A DNA stretch of 64,000 bases from Xiphophorus maculatus (GCF_002775205.1 NC_036457.1:11136996-11200995), one strand, 5' to 3'; shown: positions 39,446 to 53,575, counted from the stretch's first letter. A program made the numbers and translations. Notes: a model not told the origin generated them from the sequence alone.

Positions 39446-41767
39446 ATGACAGAACAAAAACCAGAGAATATTAGCTCCATACCAATCGACGGATTTAGTA
39501 ATTTAAGAATCACGTCGATATGGACGTTTCTAATGTCGGTAAGTTTTAATTTTCTTTGCCAAAATGGCTTGACTAACTAGCTAATCGAGGTGTTAGCCAT
39601 CTCTGCCTGACTAAAACCAATGATGTATTACAATGAACAATTTGTGTGTTTACAGGTGCAGTGGTCGGAACCATGGCTAATCGGGCTCATAGTATTTCAT
39701 GTGGTGTGTTTGTTCCTGACTGTAGTAACCTGCAGGTTTTACAGAGCTCAGATCTGCCACTTCCTGGTCATCGGTACGTGTTCTGCAACATCCCATCAGT
39801 ATCTAGATCAGTTTCTGGAAAACTACCGATTGTACATTTGTGTCACATGAAGCAGAAAGAGTCTACGTTTTTAATAGAGTCATGGCTGATAGATTAATTT
39901 AAAAATAACAAAATGCTGGAAATTAGCAAGTTATTGGCTTCGAAAAACACTCAGGAAAAGTAAACAGGATGCGCCATAGCAGCGGTGTATTTCATACTTG
40001 CTCCACATCAGGACGTTATTTACAACTCTGAAGAATCCATATTGTTTTGGCTATCCTTTCTACTGGCCTAAAACCCTATGAATATAAGTTGTGATTAGAT
40101 CATTGGAAGACAAAACATTAACTGTACAAGATTCCATAGCTGAACAGTGCCACAATTTTAATAAAACTTAATTTTATTAGGTGAATGTGTCAAAATAGGA
40201 AATGAATGATCAAAAATGTTGCTAGAGAGATAAAAACAGGAAAAAAACTTTGACTATTTAATTATGTCATGGTCCAATGCTGACCCACATTATGCATTCA
40301 TTGTATTCATAAGCTTTACCCATCAATATAGTTAGGATAGTGAGATAAAGAATAAGTGTTTTTGCTGTTAAGCAAGCAGATGTAAAATCAATACCTTTCA
40401 TACTGAGATTTTTAATGCAACACATACACTAGAAAATTTTAAAACTTCTCCGTCTAAAAAAACTAATTGAGTGACTGACTACGTAGAAATCCCTTCTCCT
40501 GAACGTGCATGTGGCGATAGTTTAAATTGCATTTAGTCATTAACTTTGCAGCAATTCCATAGCAAAAGCACAGATGCAGGAGCTTGGGGTTGTCAAGGGT
40601 TGGTTTTCGGCAACTTTTGGATGTGTTTCTGCTTCAACACACCTGAGTCAAATAATCAGGTCATTAGCAACACTCTGGAGAACCTGACTGCATACTGAGG
40701 AGTTAATCCAGCCATTTGGTTCAGGTCCAGGAAATCATCTGAAAGGTGCAGAACACGGGCCTTTTAGGAATGGAGTTGAATCCTCCTGGTATGCCCTGTG
40801 AGCCAGCATTGTAATTTATGGCATGAGTAATGTATAACATGTGGTTAGTTCATGTGTCTAGGCGAGAGTCTGAGTTAAAGACAGGAAAGCAGGGCCAAAT
40901 GTATCACATTTAGAAAGCGAACATGAAGTGTTTGGCAGCAACTGCTCAGCTGAAGGCCTCCTGCAGGAAGGTGTTGCAGCTTCACTGAAACACCGAGCCA
41001 TGTGTAGATTTTACGAAGGAAAAAACAGAGCGAGCATAATGTTAATGGCAGCAATGGCTGCAGACAATGTGATTGAATCTGGGTCATCATCAAAGTATTT
41101 ACAATACAGCTTGATTTTGTAAACTGGATGCAATTTAGACATCCAGCTGTTGAACTAGAGCTAATTTGGGGACAGGAAAGTGCAGAGATGGCAATGTTAT
41201 GTTAGTGATAACATCATAATGTGCCATCACTTGTTTATGTAGTAATAAATTAGTTAATGTAAGATCTCTCCACAGTTGGCCTGGTTTATAGTGCTGAGTA
41301 TCTAAATGAGCTGGCAGCGATGAACTGGAGGTAAGACCTAATATTTTTGTGCATTTGGGTACCTATTAATGTTTGTACAGATTGGAAAAAAAATACTTTG
41401 TCTACAAAAAAATGCTTATGTAAAGTTTTTTTTAATCTTCTCTTAGGTCTTTTTCTAATTTCCAGTATTTTGACTCCAAGGGAATGTTCATATCACTGGT
41501 TTACTCAATTCCTCTCCTTCTCAATGCAGTTATCATCGTGGTAAGTTTTCAAGTTTATTCTCCTTCAGCTTGTCACATCAAACAAATATGTCAGAAATGC
41601 TCTCTAAAAGATTAAACCTCAGATCACGTGAAAGTCTTCTCTCTTTTTTTTTCCTTCCTCGCTGACAGATGGTGTGGGTTTACAGGACCTTTTCCACCAT
41701 GACTGAACTCAAGACGCTTCAGCTGAAGAGAAGGGCCCGTCGAGAGAGAAGAGAGAAAAACGACTGA
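39446..41767 (+). CDS. TMEM18: TMEM18, transmembrane protein 18, complete five-exon model
   Basis: TMEM18 is a small multi-pass protein of the nuclear envelope, genetically linked to body mass in humans. Coding exons are 39446-39538, 39656-39773, 41276-41330, 41447-41540 and 41669-41767, all GT-AG, giving 152 residues. Family blocks: [13 protein letters not shown] (34-46), [16 protein letters not shown] (74-89) and [12 protein letters not shown] (94-105), matching the human TMEM18 pattern. Hydrophobic segments are at about 39-57, 65-86 and 102-126. The C-terminus is strongly basic ([11 protein letters not shown]), as in the human protein, where it serves as the nuclear/DNA-binding tail. The N-terminal 30 residues are divergent, so the start could vary, but this ATG gives the expected length. 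Confidence 0.95.
39774..41275 (+). other. TMEM18 intron 2
   Basis: About 1.5 kb, AT-rich at first, then holding a MITE-like repeat at 40575-40800. No additional exon seen. Confidence 0.6.
40575..40800. repeat. MITE-like interspersed repeat
   Basis: The words TTCAACACACCTGAGTCAAATAATCAGG, TGCATACTGAGGAGTTAATCCAGCCATTTGG and GGCCTTTTAGGAATGGAGTTGAATCC follow the order of a non-autonomous repeat common in fish (CAACACACCTGATTCAAAT ... CTCGAGGACTGGAGTT). It is degraded at both ends. Confidence 0.6.
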
Positions 41768-42182
41768 TCCCTTTCCCTATGTCCATACATGGCCTTCACT
41801 GGGAGAATTGAGAATTTCTCCTCTGCTAATCCTGAATTTTGGAAAAGGAAAACAGATTTGCTCTTGTGACTTTAAAAGGACTACTTTCTTTCAGGGTAGA
41901 AGTCTCCCTTAACCTTTTTTTTTTTTTTTTCCAGCAGTGGAATTTACTCAATGGGATTTATGTAGACCAAAGGATATTATTGTTTTCTATTTCTATTGTC
42001 TCAAAGTGTGTTACAATGAAATATAAAGAAAATTTTTCTAAAGATCATGTTGTTGCTTTTCATTCTTTAACAAAGCAAGTGAGAAAAGAGTCATGTGGGA
42101 ATGTTTAAAGTAATCCAGTCCTCATAGATTCTGAGGCAGCTTGCTGCTTCTTAAGATGGAGTGTATAATGAACTTCCTCTTT

Positions 42183-42224
<42 letters not shown>

Positions 42225-43200
42225 TTCCTTTCCTGACTTAGCAGATCTTCCAGCCACAAATCAACCCTGGATAGACTTTGATCACTCTCTAAAGCTGTCA
42301 CTCAGGGGTTCCAGTTTTATCTACTAATTTATTTACCCATATAGTGACTTTTATCTTTATTCAATTTTAATTTCTATACCACTATTTGTAGTAAAAAATA
42401 TTGTCGTTTAATAATATTTGATTAAGATCTAAGGTCATTTTTATCCAATGAGGAAGTTTGGTCAAAATGATACAGGCATCTCCCAAAAACAAAACAAAAC
42501 AATACAAGAAATAGCCCAATATACAATTTACATCACCTTAGTTTTTACATTTATACAAAAAATACATATTGAAATGGTTGTATGATTAAATGGTGTTTTT
42601 ATGCTTCCACTTCAATTGCTGATCATTCATCCATGCAAGAAGATTCAAAGCTTTGGAGGCTGAAAGGCCTCCCTGCCTTGGCGCTAATCTTTAGCTCCCA
42701 CCACAGGTTCAAGTTGAGCCTTATGAGAAAGTGATATTTATGAGAAGTAAGTTTTGTTTCCTTCCATATTCAGGGTGTTGGGTGTATTTAATGGTAAATG
42801 TAGACTTCACTGAGTTAAACCTGTTATTTCCAGACTTGCAGGCCTAATGTTTCATTGCAATTTCATGGATATTTTTAGCCTCACTGGAGTTTTATTTAGA
42901 CTGCTTTAATAACTTTAATAATCAAATTAATCATTTTCCTTCTTATTTCAAAGCACATTTATTGTTTGATGTTTTATCATCCTTGCAGGCTTTACTAATG
43001 CTTTGGGCAGCAAACTAATAGGCCATTTCCTTTCCTATTTTTTTCACTACTGCTGGAAATTATTTCCGGCACGTTTAGTTGGATGTACATCTGTAAATGT
43101 AGGAACACTCCTCCCTGCAATTTTCTCAAACTGAGTTATCCACATTATGCTGCATTACAAATCCAATGCACAGTGTCTGTTGGAGTCCTGCAGGAGAACA
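41768..43200. other. TMEM18 downstream region
   Basis: Contains the TMEM18 3' UTR, a run of T at 41911-41930 and a GT/GA microsatellite. No gene seen. Confidence 0.5.
42186..42224. repeat. (TG)n(AG)n microsatellite
   Basis: About 13 TG units passing directly into six AG units, 0.4 kb downstream of TMEM18. Confidence 0.95.
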
Positions 43201-46200
43201 ATAGTGCACCACTAGACGGCAGCATGAGCTAGACCACATGAGAGATTCAGTTGTCTGTACTTCAGCAAACTTTTCACTCACTCGCACTCCATTTTTCACC
43301 TCTTATCTCCTGGAATTTCACAAGATGTTTTACCCGGACTGCCCTGCTCTTTTTCCCTCCTTTCTAAATCCATCCTTATTTGTTTTCTCAGATGAAGCTG
43401 CTAGGCATAGGCATACATAACCCACATCCATCTGTCAGGATGCATTAGGTGTGGACATGAAGGATTGGACAGCAGTCACTGGAACTTATCAAATACGAGG
43501 GGGAGGAAGAGGAAGGGGAGTGGGGCTGTTGTTCAGTGGATGGTGCTGGTGTGCCTGCGTGCTGGCTGGTCAGAGCTCCATCCCTCGTGTAGGAGGTTCA
43601 GAGGAGGAGCGCATCACTTCAAAAGACATTAGGCATAAAAAACTGCCTCCTGACCTCACACTAGAGCGCAAGAGCAGGTGTTGACATGCAAACAGACTGC
43701 CTGTGAGATCCCTAACCAACATCATACACACACAGGGTACAGCCAGCAACATCAAGTATGCATAATTAAGTCATAAAGCTTCCCATGCTTGGGTGTGTTC
43801 CCCTTTTCACTACAAAACCTGGACTAAACTTCATCTGCTAAAATCCTCTTCTACAATTTGGTGTCAAAGCGGCAGCCAAATTTATCAGTTCATGTATCAC
43901 TAGCGCACCTTCCATTTGTTCATGTAACGCAGCATGTTGCACAACATCCAGTCAGCTGCCGTCCCGAGGGTGAAAACACTCGGGATGGAAACCTGGATGA
44001 AAGCATAAACACCTGTTACATGGAGGCCTGCAGACATAACTTTGCACAGTACATTATGAAGAACAGAACCTACTATGAACAGACTTTGAGTCAGATAAGG
44101 TTCAACGTTCAAATGAGGTAATGTCAATAACATGTAATGACATCTGCCAAGTACCGGTAAGTCACCAGCAACAATAAAGGGAATTTAAGGGAGGAGGAAA
44201 GAAGCTGTCTTTCAAAGACTTGCTGCAAAAATGTAATTTTCCAGTATAATGTTTTAAAAGTACTTGAGTGAAAAAAGCCTTTCCTTGCACTTATCAAACA
44301 TTTTAAGCAGCCCTGAACAGAAAGACAGAGAGGAAGGACTGGAAATTGAACTGGTGACAAGTGTGTTCAGGACTGCAGACGATGCACCTGCACTGCCACT
44401 GAGCCATATGGTGCCCTAAACCTTAAATAAACTTTTAACAAGTCTTTTTTCCTTCATTTTGAAATTCTGTGATTTCTCATTTGCTTTTTGAACAGCTCAT
44501 TTGATTGTCTCTTGTCTGCCAGAGATCTTATAGGTAAAATCGGAAAATTTTTTTAAAATTCACCTTTTGATTAGCCAGCTAATTCTGATTTGCATTTAGC
44601 TTAAATCAGTATCTAAAAAACATTCCTGGTGCTGCTTTCTTGGCTTTCTGTGGCTTTTCCACATCCTTTAATTTATGTGTTGAATTCAATTTCACTTCAT
44701 TTCTAATAACTTTATAAATGGACTAATTTGTTCAGATTTTTGTGCGTGGATATTTTGTCTTTTTCTCTGACTGACCTGTACATAAATTTCATGTCAACAG
44801 AAATATGTTTATTGAAAAAAAAGTTAATATTTATTTTACTCTCAGCATGGTAAAGCGATAGATCTTTAAAATATAATAAATTATGTCACACAACCCACTC
44901 CAAGCTTTTCTTTTCATCCAGATAAATATGAATCTTTGAATTTTGGATTTTTTATTTTTTTTTTTTATTTCTTTTTTGCATCATAAACATTTTTCCCTTT
45001 AATGTTGATTGTTCAGTTGGACTAAACCTGAAAACCTGCAAGTCTTCCATCAATCTCAACAGATGTTTCTGAGTGAAGTTTGGTTTAAAGCCCCTAAAGA
45101 AAAATCTCTTGACATTGATTTATGGGAAAACTTTCTCTGAATGATATTGTCAATAGTGTTGCACGTGACGGAGTATCTGTTGCACAAAGAGGACATAAAG
45201 ACATTTATTTCATTCTGTCAAGCCATTCTTTTGTTTTTTTGATGAAGTTTGTATTGGCTCCCTTTAGGGATGTCAACATCTGTTGCTATCTATTGAGCTA
45301 ATGTTGTAATGTAGTGGGGATTTTTAGCATGGACTTTGTGTTTTGTTCAGTTACACTCATTAAAACATATTCCAACCACCTTTTCATAAATCTTATGACG
45401 ACTCTGAATCTACATTCCTGCACGACTGAAGAGATTTAATATTATTTAAAATATTAAACAAAATGTAAGATCTTTTCTGTTGAGGAACACTAAATGTGCT
45501 TTATAAAGTGGCTCACTGCTTAGAAGAAATTGTAAAATGGAAGCAGAATGTAGCTATCAAAATCCAGTAAATGCATACAGTTGAAAAACCACTGAATCTT
45601 TTTCTTTAAACTGAGATGCTTGCATACATTTATTAAGTATGTAGAAAATTTTTCCTTTAAACATCTGCAATTAAAACATTCCCAGTGAAAGGTTCATCAA
45701 TGCTTTTGCAGAACAAGAGGCACAACATTAGTGTTCTTTACTTTAATTAAAATGAATAATTTGACCAAGGGCTCTGATAAATCGGAAACAACAAAAGTGC
45801 ACATCTTAAAACGAACTTCAAAAACCAAATTGAAAAGGACATAAATAAAACGTGTATAATGATTGTGTAAGTGGCTGTATTTCTCATTGCGCTTTTTCTG
45901 AGCATAAACCATGCCTTTGAAAAATATGACCAAAATACATAAATGTCTCAAAGTGGGTTTGCAAAGTTTAATGTTTGTTGAAAACTGGAAGTGACGTACG
46001 GCTATCCTGGAAGGGGTGTCGTATATCAACAGCGTCTCGTCACCAATTGAGTCACTGCGTTACTGAGCATGCTCTGTAATGCAATGAAACGATGAAACAC
46101 AGAGCGATGACTCATTCAGTGTGTGCTTGTGAATAAGTCTGTGTAATATGCATGATTATACAGAAACATTTTAGTTGACATATTATTCATACATGACAAT

Positions 46201-46300
46201 ATATAAGAACATAAGTTCAATTATTGTCCTCGTGTGATTCAACATGCAGTTTCTTTATACCTGAGAGGTTATGCTTTTATTTATGACCAAGATAGTTTAA
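43201..46300. other. Gene-poor region with a G-rich block
   Basis: 43480-43690 is notably G-rich (GAGGGGGAGGAAGAGGAAGG) and open in more than one frame, but I recognise no protein. A CTCF-like core CCACTAGACGGCAGC lies at 43209-43223. About 44310-44420 resembles the end of a dispersed fish repeat. A pair of AP-1 words, TGAGTCA near 46049 and TGACTCA near 46108, face each other. Confidence 0.4.
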
Positions 46301-47940
46301 AACAATATACTGTGACATTTACAAGATACAAATTCGATCAGTCGATTCCACTAATGTGTTTTTATGCTTTTTCAGATGCAGTCTGTCTCCAGGATTCAGA
46401 CTAAAAGCCACAGAGGCCTCAAAGTCATGACTCAAACTCAAGCTTATTCTCAGTGAGTCATCAGTCAGCCTTTATCAGTTACTTCAGTCCACAGAGAGGA
46501 TGACCACCTTCTTTCATCATCACTCAAATCCAGAGTCTCTGCTACAATAAAAAAATACAACCAGGGATAAACAATCTGTTTCCAACAACATGAGGAATTT
46601 CAAGAAAAACTGGCTATGTCAGAAAGACATTGAAACTGCTCAAAAACCTTTAGGAAGACAATACATTAAAACAAACAACAACAGTTGGAAACGGTAAATG
46701 ATGGGATTTACAGTCACACTTGCAGAAAACAGTGAAGCAAAAATGTAAAGGAATATTTAGTTAACAAAGAGGATGTCGGTTTGAAAGATTGAGGAAATGG
46801 AATGATGTTAATAATGACGGTAAGGAGAGGTATAGAGTAAAAAACCTTTATTGTTCTACATACATTACCAACTGGTTGTAAAATATTTGGTAATTCATTT
46901 ATTTTTCCTTCATTTTATCTCAAGTTTTCTGTCCAGAATCCTTTGAATTGAAAGTTTTAAATCTTCCATCTGATCAAAAATATTGAAGCACCATCTGTCC
47001 GGCGGTGCTCTTCAATGATTCTGGTTGGGAGACTTATGTTATCCCTTCATGCAGCAGCATGTGCTTTCAAGCAGATGTGCATTCTTGGAAGGACAACTAT
47101 TTATTGACGTCCCCTCCACTCTCTACCCCCTTCAACATACATTTATTTAAGTTGATTCTGTAAGATTTACTGTCCAGGTGAGATCAATGTCATGCATTCT
47201 TCCCAGGCATGTTTATGCTAGATGGAAGAAATCCAGAACAACTGATATACATATTTGGATTTATGATTTTAGGTGAGATCAAGATGAAAATCCTTCTCCC
47301 TGGAGCTGCATCTGAATCCACTCACTGGGAACTATGTTTTGTATCCACTGACATTCCCACAATGATTCCTCTGTTGCAGATTTCCAGTCTCATTGAGAGT
47401 TGCTGCACCGCTTCAGACATATGGACAATGATAAACCCTTTACATCATCAAGAATGTAAATAGATGCAGTAAAGATGAGCTGGAGGTGAATATTATTGTA
47501 CTGGGAGTGAAATTTACTGCTTGAAGTCCTGCTTTTTCAGCGAGATGCTTAAGCCATGATATACAACTAGCATATGTACTATATAAAGAACACAAGGCAA
47601 TTTTTCTGTCTTAAGTGAAGTCCAAGGAAACATTTTCCTTTTTAAATCTGTGAGAATTACCAAAATAGTTTTTGTCTGTTAAATGCTAGAATAATGACTG
47701 ACCATTTTTTCTCTCTCTCTCTCTTAAGTTAAGACAACTATGTTTTTTAATGATTTGGGAAAGTCTGTGTGATGATGTCATTGCTTTTAATTTGGGGGAC
47801 ACATTTAACTACATGTTGACGCAAAACAGTACAATAAAAACCCCATTTTGATTCAAAAAGAAAATATACTGGTAATTCAGAATTTCTGTTAATTGCCAGA
47901 AATATTGACGTAGAATTAACAAGAAAACAAATCCAACCAA
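46301..47940. other. Gene-poor region
   Basis: A splice-bounded 77-base segment (46376-46452) lies here: TTTTTCAG before it, GTGAGT after it. It is open in one frame but isolated. Otherwise nothing recognised. A (TC)n run is at 47711-47725. Confidence 0.35.
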
Positions 47941-47949
47941 CCACTTAAC

Positions 47950-48150
47950 TCACTTCTCCTGTCAGGGTCGCCAGGGGTGCTGGTGCCTATCTTCAGCAGT
48001 CAAAGCACGAGAGGCGGGGTACAACCTGGACAGGTCGCCAGTCCATCACCAGGCAACACAGAGACACACAGAGACAAAAAGGAGAAACAACCATGCAGAT
48101 GTGACATTCACAAATAGGGAGAATTTAGAGAGACCCGAGGAGAAATAATT
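47950..48150 (+). repeat. Common fish interspersed repeat
   Basis: Reads CAGGGTCGCCAGGGGTGCTGGTGCCTATC, GAGAGGCGGGGTACAACCTGGACAGGTCGCCAGTCCATCACC, then AACAACCATGCAGATGTGACATTCACA and GGGAGAATTTAGAGAGACC. This is the familiar GGGTACACCCTGGACAGGTCGCCAGTCCATC repeat of teleost genomes. A more decayed piece is at 56045-56225. Confidence 0.8.
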
Positions 48151-51100
48151 TTTATTAATCGTAACTGAATTCAAATGTGTCACCCATATCTCACCTTAGC
48201 TGTAGATCTTTTGCTCTATGATCTAATCCAGCCTGATTATGATTCATGATTATTGAGGTTCAACTGGGAGGTTAAGTTGAAAGACAAATTATATCTGGAA
48301 ATACATACTGGAAAAAAATAAATAAACATGTTTCCATTGGCCAACTTAAACATTAATTCAGAAATGTTTAAATGCTTTTTTCTTTTTCTGCTATCAGACT
48401 ACAGCATTCATTCCAGTCCCAGTGATAAAACAGAGTTTGATCCCCAAGATAGTGGAAAGGAGGAGATTCGGCCAAAAAGCAAACAAGGAGTTGATCAGAT
48501 GGTATTGTGGAAATTCACAGCCCATAAAAAATAGAAACATTTTTTGTTTGGTATAAAAGAGGTCATGATGTACTCTGAAGATAAATGTTAGATGTCATAG
48601 CGAGACACTGTGGTCGCCCCCCTTCAGCTTATCAGAGGAAACTGCTGTTTTGTTGTATCAACTTTCAGAAAGATGCGGCCAAGAGTGTTAAAACTCCCGG
48701 CGTAATGTCATAAATCTATGGGTGGACTTAAGCACGCCTCCTTGTATAAACACACAAAAGATATCTGAGGTCATTGACTGTGCAGAAAAAAGAATGAATA
48801 CAGTCAACTTTACTCTCAATCCCACAGTCCTGGAAGAGGATACGTCGTAGAAGAAGAAAAATTTTAAAATAAGATGTGGAAGGAGTGTGCATGCTGAATG
48901 AAATCCACCCATTAATGTCCATTCTCAAACATATCTATCTGTCTAGTCAACGTGTGCACTCAAGGGGACAGTGTCTACATTTCCACTTATGCCAATTTGG
49001 TGCTCCTATCTGAAATGCATGAATCACGGCCAATTATTGTAATAGGACTTTGTCAGTAAGGATGAAATGCCAAATCAGTTCTTCTGTGCAGCAGAAAGGA
49101 AGAGAATCTATCGTTTTGCTATTTCTTTACTCAGTATTTTCACCAAACTCTGTGTCAACACATCTGCTTTTTTGTTGTCGCTCTGAGCTTCTTTGTGCTT
49201 TCGTTTTGATGTCATACCCAAGTTGTTGTCTCCAGAGGGTCATTTTGGTTGTAAATGTTATGTTTGTAATGTTGAATTACATTGTATAGTGTGTTTAAAC
49301 AATGTTCATGAGAGACAAAAGTTAATAGAAGAAATGTGAGAACGATTAACCGATAGCAGCATTATCTCAGCAGTCGCCTCCAGTGTCATGATGTTTGGAT
49401 GTTTGGTGTTTTTGTCATGGGGTTTTATGTTCCATAGGTTTATTCATAGTCTTTGCTTGCTTGTCTGTGGGTTTGGGTTCATAGTATGTTCTGGTGTCAT
49501 GGTTTGTTTCTCTAGTTTTTTTTTCTGTTTGTGTTTGTAATGTTTTATTCAAATTAGATTTTAGTCTCTTGCTTAACTAGTTCTCATGCCTACTCTCGTC
49601 TCTTTTCATAGTTATCTTAGTCTCCCTTGTCTTGATTCTGTTCTAGGCTTGATTATAGCTGTCCCTTTGCATCAAAGGAAGCTGTAACTGCTGAAGTTAG
49701 CATGCTGAGTCCTGTAAAAGCCAAGTATGATCGGAAAGTCACAGGTCAAACAATATCTCTTCGTGCTGGTTGTGGATTTCTACAAAATTCCCTTTGTAAA
49801 TCTTTTTCTTTCTCTTTTTAACCAAACCATGCTAAATGTCGATAAGCTGCTTTAGCAATAACATTCCTGTTATCTGCCAGGATTCAACAGCATAAATCAT
49901 TGAGAATTTCAGTGACTGTAGTTGCTATTTCCGAATACAGACACATCTGTGTACTGTCCAGTCCATTTTCTGGCAGGTGGTATAATGTCTGCAAGCAGTC
50001 CAAACCCCTGTCTTCACCCCACCTGCTTTTAAAGGTCGCGTTTATGCACTAAATTCATGAGAGGAAACTTTTATTTTGAAGGTGTTCTGGACTAAGAAGA
50101 AATACAGAGTGTTAGATTACAGTTCAGTTCTAACATATCAGAAATAATAAGAAAGTACATCTATAAATCTCGCCAGGGGTGAAACATGTAGTCCAATTCT
50201 CAGAGCTCAAGTGAAAATGAGAAAGAGGTGGTTGGAGGTTTTAATATGACACTTGTAGCTCCTCTAAGTCTGAAGGAGGTCAAGATGAGTCACAGGTGGA
50301 AAGGAACAAGAAAGACCATTTAAATCTTCTATTGAAAACTGACACATTCTGACTCCCAAGTTACATTATACTTTTTTATACATTTGTATCTTCCTTGTCC
50401 AGAAAGTTGATTATTTAAAGGGCAACCAGTTTCTTTTTAACAAGTTTTCATTATTAAAAGACGAGTTTAGAGTAAAGCCTCCACAAGTCTGAAAGTACTG
50501 GCTGGCTTCCAGCTCAAAATTAGACTTTCTAAAAAAAAAAAAAAAACAACACAACAATGGAAAAAGGAACAATCATTTAATTTTGCTATAGTCATACACT
50601 TACTGTTTTTCTACTTCTCCGTCTGTAGCAAATTATCTTGGTGATAAAATAAATTACTGTTTTTTTCTTGCTTTTGAATAAAGTCAGTTTTTGGATTGAT
50701 TCATCTATCTGCAAACGCAAAAAAAAAAAAATGTATATGTTGCAAAGATTTTTTTCCAGCTCTCTTCATGCTATTGTGGTTAGGGTTGTAGCTTAAATGT
50801 CCAAAGTCCAAAAAATATGTAAAAAGTATAAAAGACAGAAACCGAGAACAAGACAGCGAAGCATGAAGCTCAGGAGGAAGGAGTAGAAGAAAGTTTAGTG
50901 TGATGTAATTTACCACTTTGGTAAATGATCGCAAATTATCAAAGATTTGAAATCAAAATCCACAGATTTTAGTGAGTGAGGTAGAAGTCTGCCTTCTACT
51001 TAAACAAATCTCTGATACTTTTTCTGCTAACTTCACCCTTCCCTCTTACTAAATTTCCCTTCCCTCTTTTTTTGCTAAGAAAACTGTTATTGTTTATAAT

Positions 51101-52195
51101 GATAAGCAAACATGCTTTAATGTTTCAAGTGTACCGTCATTGCTCAATAATGGTAATTCCATTTCTAGAGAAGTACAAAATGCTTTTTTGTGTGTCAGAA
51201 AAGCATATTTTAAAATCAGATTTGCTTAAACAATGGGGGTGGGGGGGGAAAACAACAACCGTGAATCATTTGTTTCACAGTTTTAAGACATTCAGGTCTT
51301 CTCAGCATCAAGTTTCATGTTCTAATGATATTACAGGAAAAAATAAAGTTAAGAATCTTAGAAACAAATAATTATGAATCACATTATCTATTTTTGTGCT
51401 GACACATTTCACATTTTATCCGGCTTAAATTTGAAATAAGGCATTGGTGATGTTTCAATGGGAAGAAAAAGTACTTCTACATTCACAGGGTGATGATTTA
51501 TTTAGTAATGATAAACACTAAAAAAATACCAGCTATCTTTCTTTATTGGAGTTTTTGTAACTGATAAAACATGTTTGTTACTAAATGGAAAGCTCAAAAC
51601 TGATTCAGCCTCTCTGCAGATGTTTGCTTGTTGGTGCAATCTACCATCTCCCACTGGTGAACAGTTTGCATAAAAAGTATTTAATTCACAACAAGATTAA
51701 ATATGTAAAAAAAATTAAAGCGTTAGAGGAGGAAGCAATACTTCTGACGGTGAATCACTGAAAGATTAGATTTATTTTTTTACATTTTAAATCAACCCAC
51801 CACATGGAGAAGTCAACATTTCTTTGAATGAATGCCATAAACCATTTAGGGGTCTGCAGATTTTATGCATGGCCTGTGTCCAAAGCAAGCCTGATCAGTA
51901 TACAGTGTACACACATTAAATATAATACAAAACTTATGTTTCCTTATTTGTGTTCAGTATTCCATGTTGACTATACAGGGATGATGTTTTTGTACTGTTT
52001 GTATCAAGCCTGTGATCAACTTGTAAGAAAATGATGAAGTTGACAGACCCACGGTAAATGCAGCGTTGTGCAAAACTGGTGTGAAACAGAAACACATTTA
52101 CACCTCCACATGATGTTGTTTGGTTTGGCATCTAACCTCCAACATCTGCATACTGAACATATTCGCTGAATTCACAAAGTACATTTAAAACATGA
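48151..52195. other. Gene-poor region
   Basis: About 4 kb, AT-rich. 49380-49660 is unusually pyrimidine/T-rich on the plus strand and may be an old retroelement tail. A splice-bounded segment at 48398-48501 (strong polypyrimidine acceptor, GTATTG donor) is open in two frames and isolated. Nothing else is recognised. Confidence 0.35.
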
Positions 52196-52199
52196 AAGG

Positions 52200-52238
52200 C
52201 AGAACATCTAAATAGTGCTACACTATTTAGATGTTCTG
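52200..52238. repeat. Perfect 18-bp inverted repeat, 3-base loop
   Basis: Arms 52200-52217 and 52221-52238 around CTA; exact reverse complements. Confidence 0.95.
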
Positions 52239-53267
52239 TATGAGTTATAAAAAAAATCTTCACTTAATCTTTACTTAATAAAATATGGCAGAACTTCCTT
52301 AAAAATAATATTGAAAAAATAATGTTGAGAGTTTGTACTTTGGATGTAATATTGAGTTTATTGCCCTGGTTTGAAGGGGTCCCTTTGACAAAGTCCAGAT
52401 CTTGCATTGTGCTCATTACAACAAATATGAAAATTTTTTATTTTTAGATACATAAAGCCTAAAAATAAATGTGTTTCATTTTAACGTTTTGCCACAGACC
52501 GTCTAACATGCTGAACTGATTCTGTGTGGCACCCAATGCTCAAAGTGCATTGATTATATTTACTGATAATATTATGTCTGTCTGCACAGAGTAACCTTAA
52601 GTAATACCACAAATCTTTTTACCAAATAAAGTTTTGGCCTTTTAGGGGCAGTCAGGGTGTCTCCGAAACCAGAAATAATAAAAAGCAGACAAGGACATGA
52701 AGTTAATTTGGAGTTTACATTTCTGTCTACGTAATAATTTAATATCAGCAGTCCAAAATAAAAATGACACAGTCAGTGTACGCGTGTGCTGTTCTAAAAG
52801 AACGGCTCACAACTACGTCTTTCTCTTTCATATGACTTTGACAAGATACACTCTTATCATGATTTGTCTGTTGAAGACATGATGTTCACGACTCCTTTTG
52901 CACCGCAGGCAGAGATGCTGGTTTTTGAGGAACGTCAAGCCATGGAGAAAAGCTTTAGGCAAAGGAAATCAATGAAAAATGAAAAAAGGCAATAACAAAA
53001 CTATAACCGAAACCAGAAATTTGGGGGTCCTGACCCCTGCTTGAGAAGAAAGCAGCTAATTAGGCCTTAATCAAAGGGGCGGAAAAAAAGAAAGAAAATA
53101 GCAGCTGTCAAACAACAACAAAGTTCAACATAGTCAGAACATCCAAAATGAAAATGTTGCTGGATTTCATAACTTGATTCAATAAGAATTGTGCCAAATG
53201 GTTTTTTCCCTTCCCCCACCATACACCTGAGCAATATGAATAAATTACAGCAATCCATTTTGACTTT
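52239..53267. other. Gene-poor region
   Basis: About 1 kb of AT-rich DNA between the 52.2-kb hairpin and the Tc1 fragment. I see no exon, RNA gene or repeat. Confidence 0.4.
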
Positions 53268-53575
53268 TTTTCCTGTATAGCCTCAACTTTTTCACATTTC
53301 ATCACATTACATCCACAACCTTAATGCATTTTATTGGGATTTTTGCCTAGCAGTCCACCAGCAGTGAAAATGATAGAACCAACCAATCGCCTTAGAGGTC
53401 ACGCAACCAGGAAATAGAGTCCACCCATGTTTAATCACATTTTTGATTAAATGCAGTTGTTCTGTGAAGAGTTCAGAGGTCCGTTAGAGAACAATTGTTA
53501 CCAAACCGAATCATGAAAACAAGGAACACATCAGATAAGAAAGCAGAAAATTTAAAACCATGGTTAGATTACTCA
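53268..53575 (+). mobile_element. Tc1/mariner 5' half (family C), plus orientation
   Basis: The words TTTCATCACATTACATCCACAACC and CATTTTATTGGGATTTTTG mark the terminus. AACCAATCGCCTTAGAGGTCACGCAACCAGGAAATAGAGTCC and AACAAGGAACACATCAGATAAG mark the start of the transposase region. It stops abruptly at about 53575. It is the complement of the 16320-16500 portion of the AK9 intron element. Confidence 0.7.

Noticed and set aside
43451-43755. Open frames on both strands in the G-rich block
   Set aside because: Frames open on both strands reflect base composition; no domain or splice signals.
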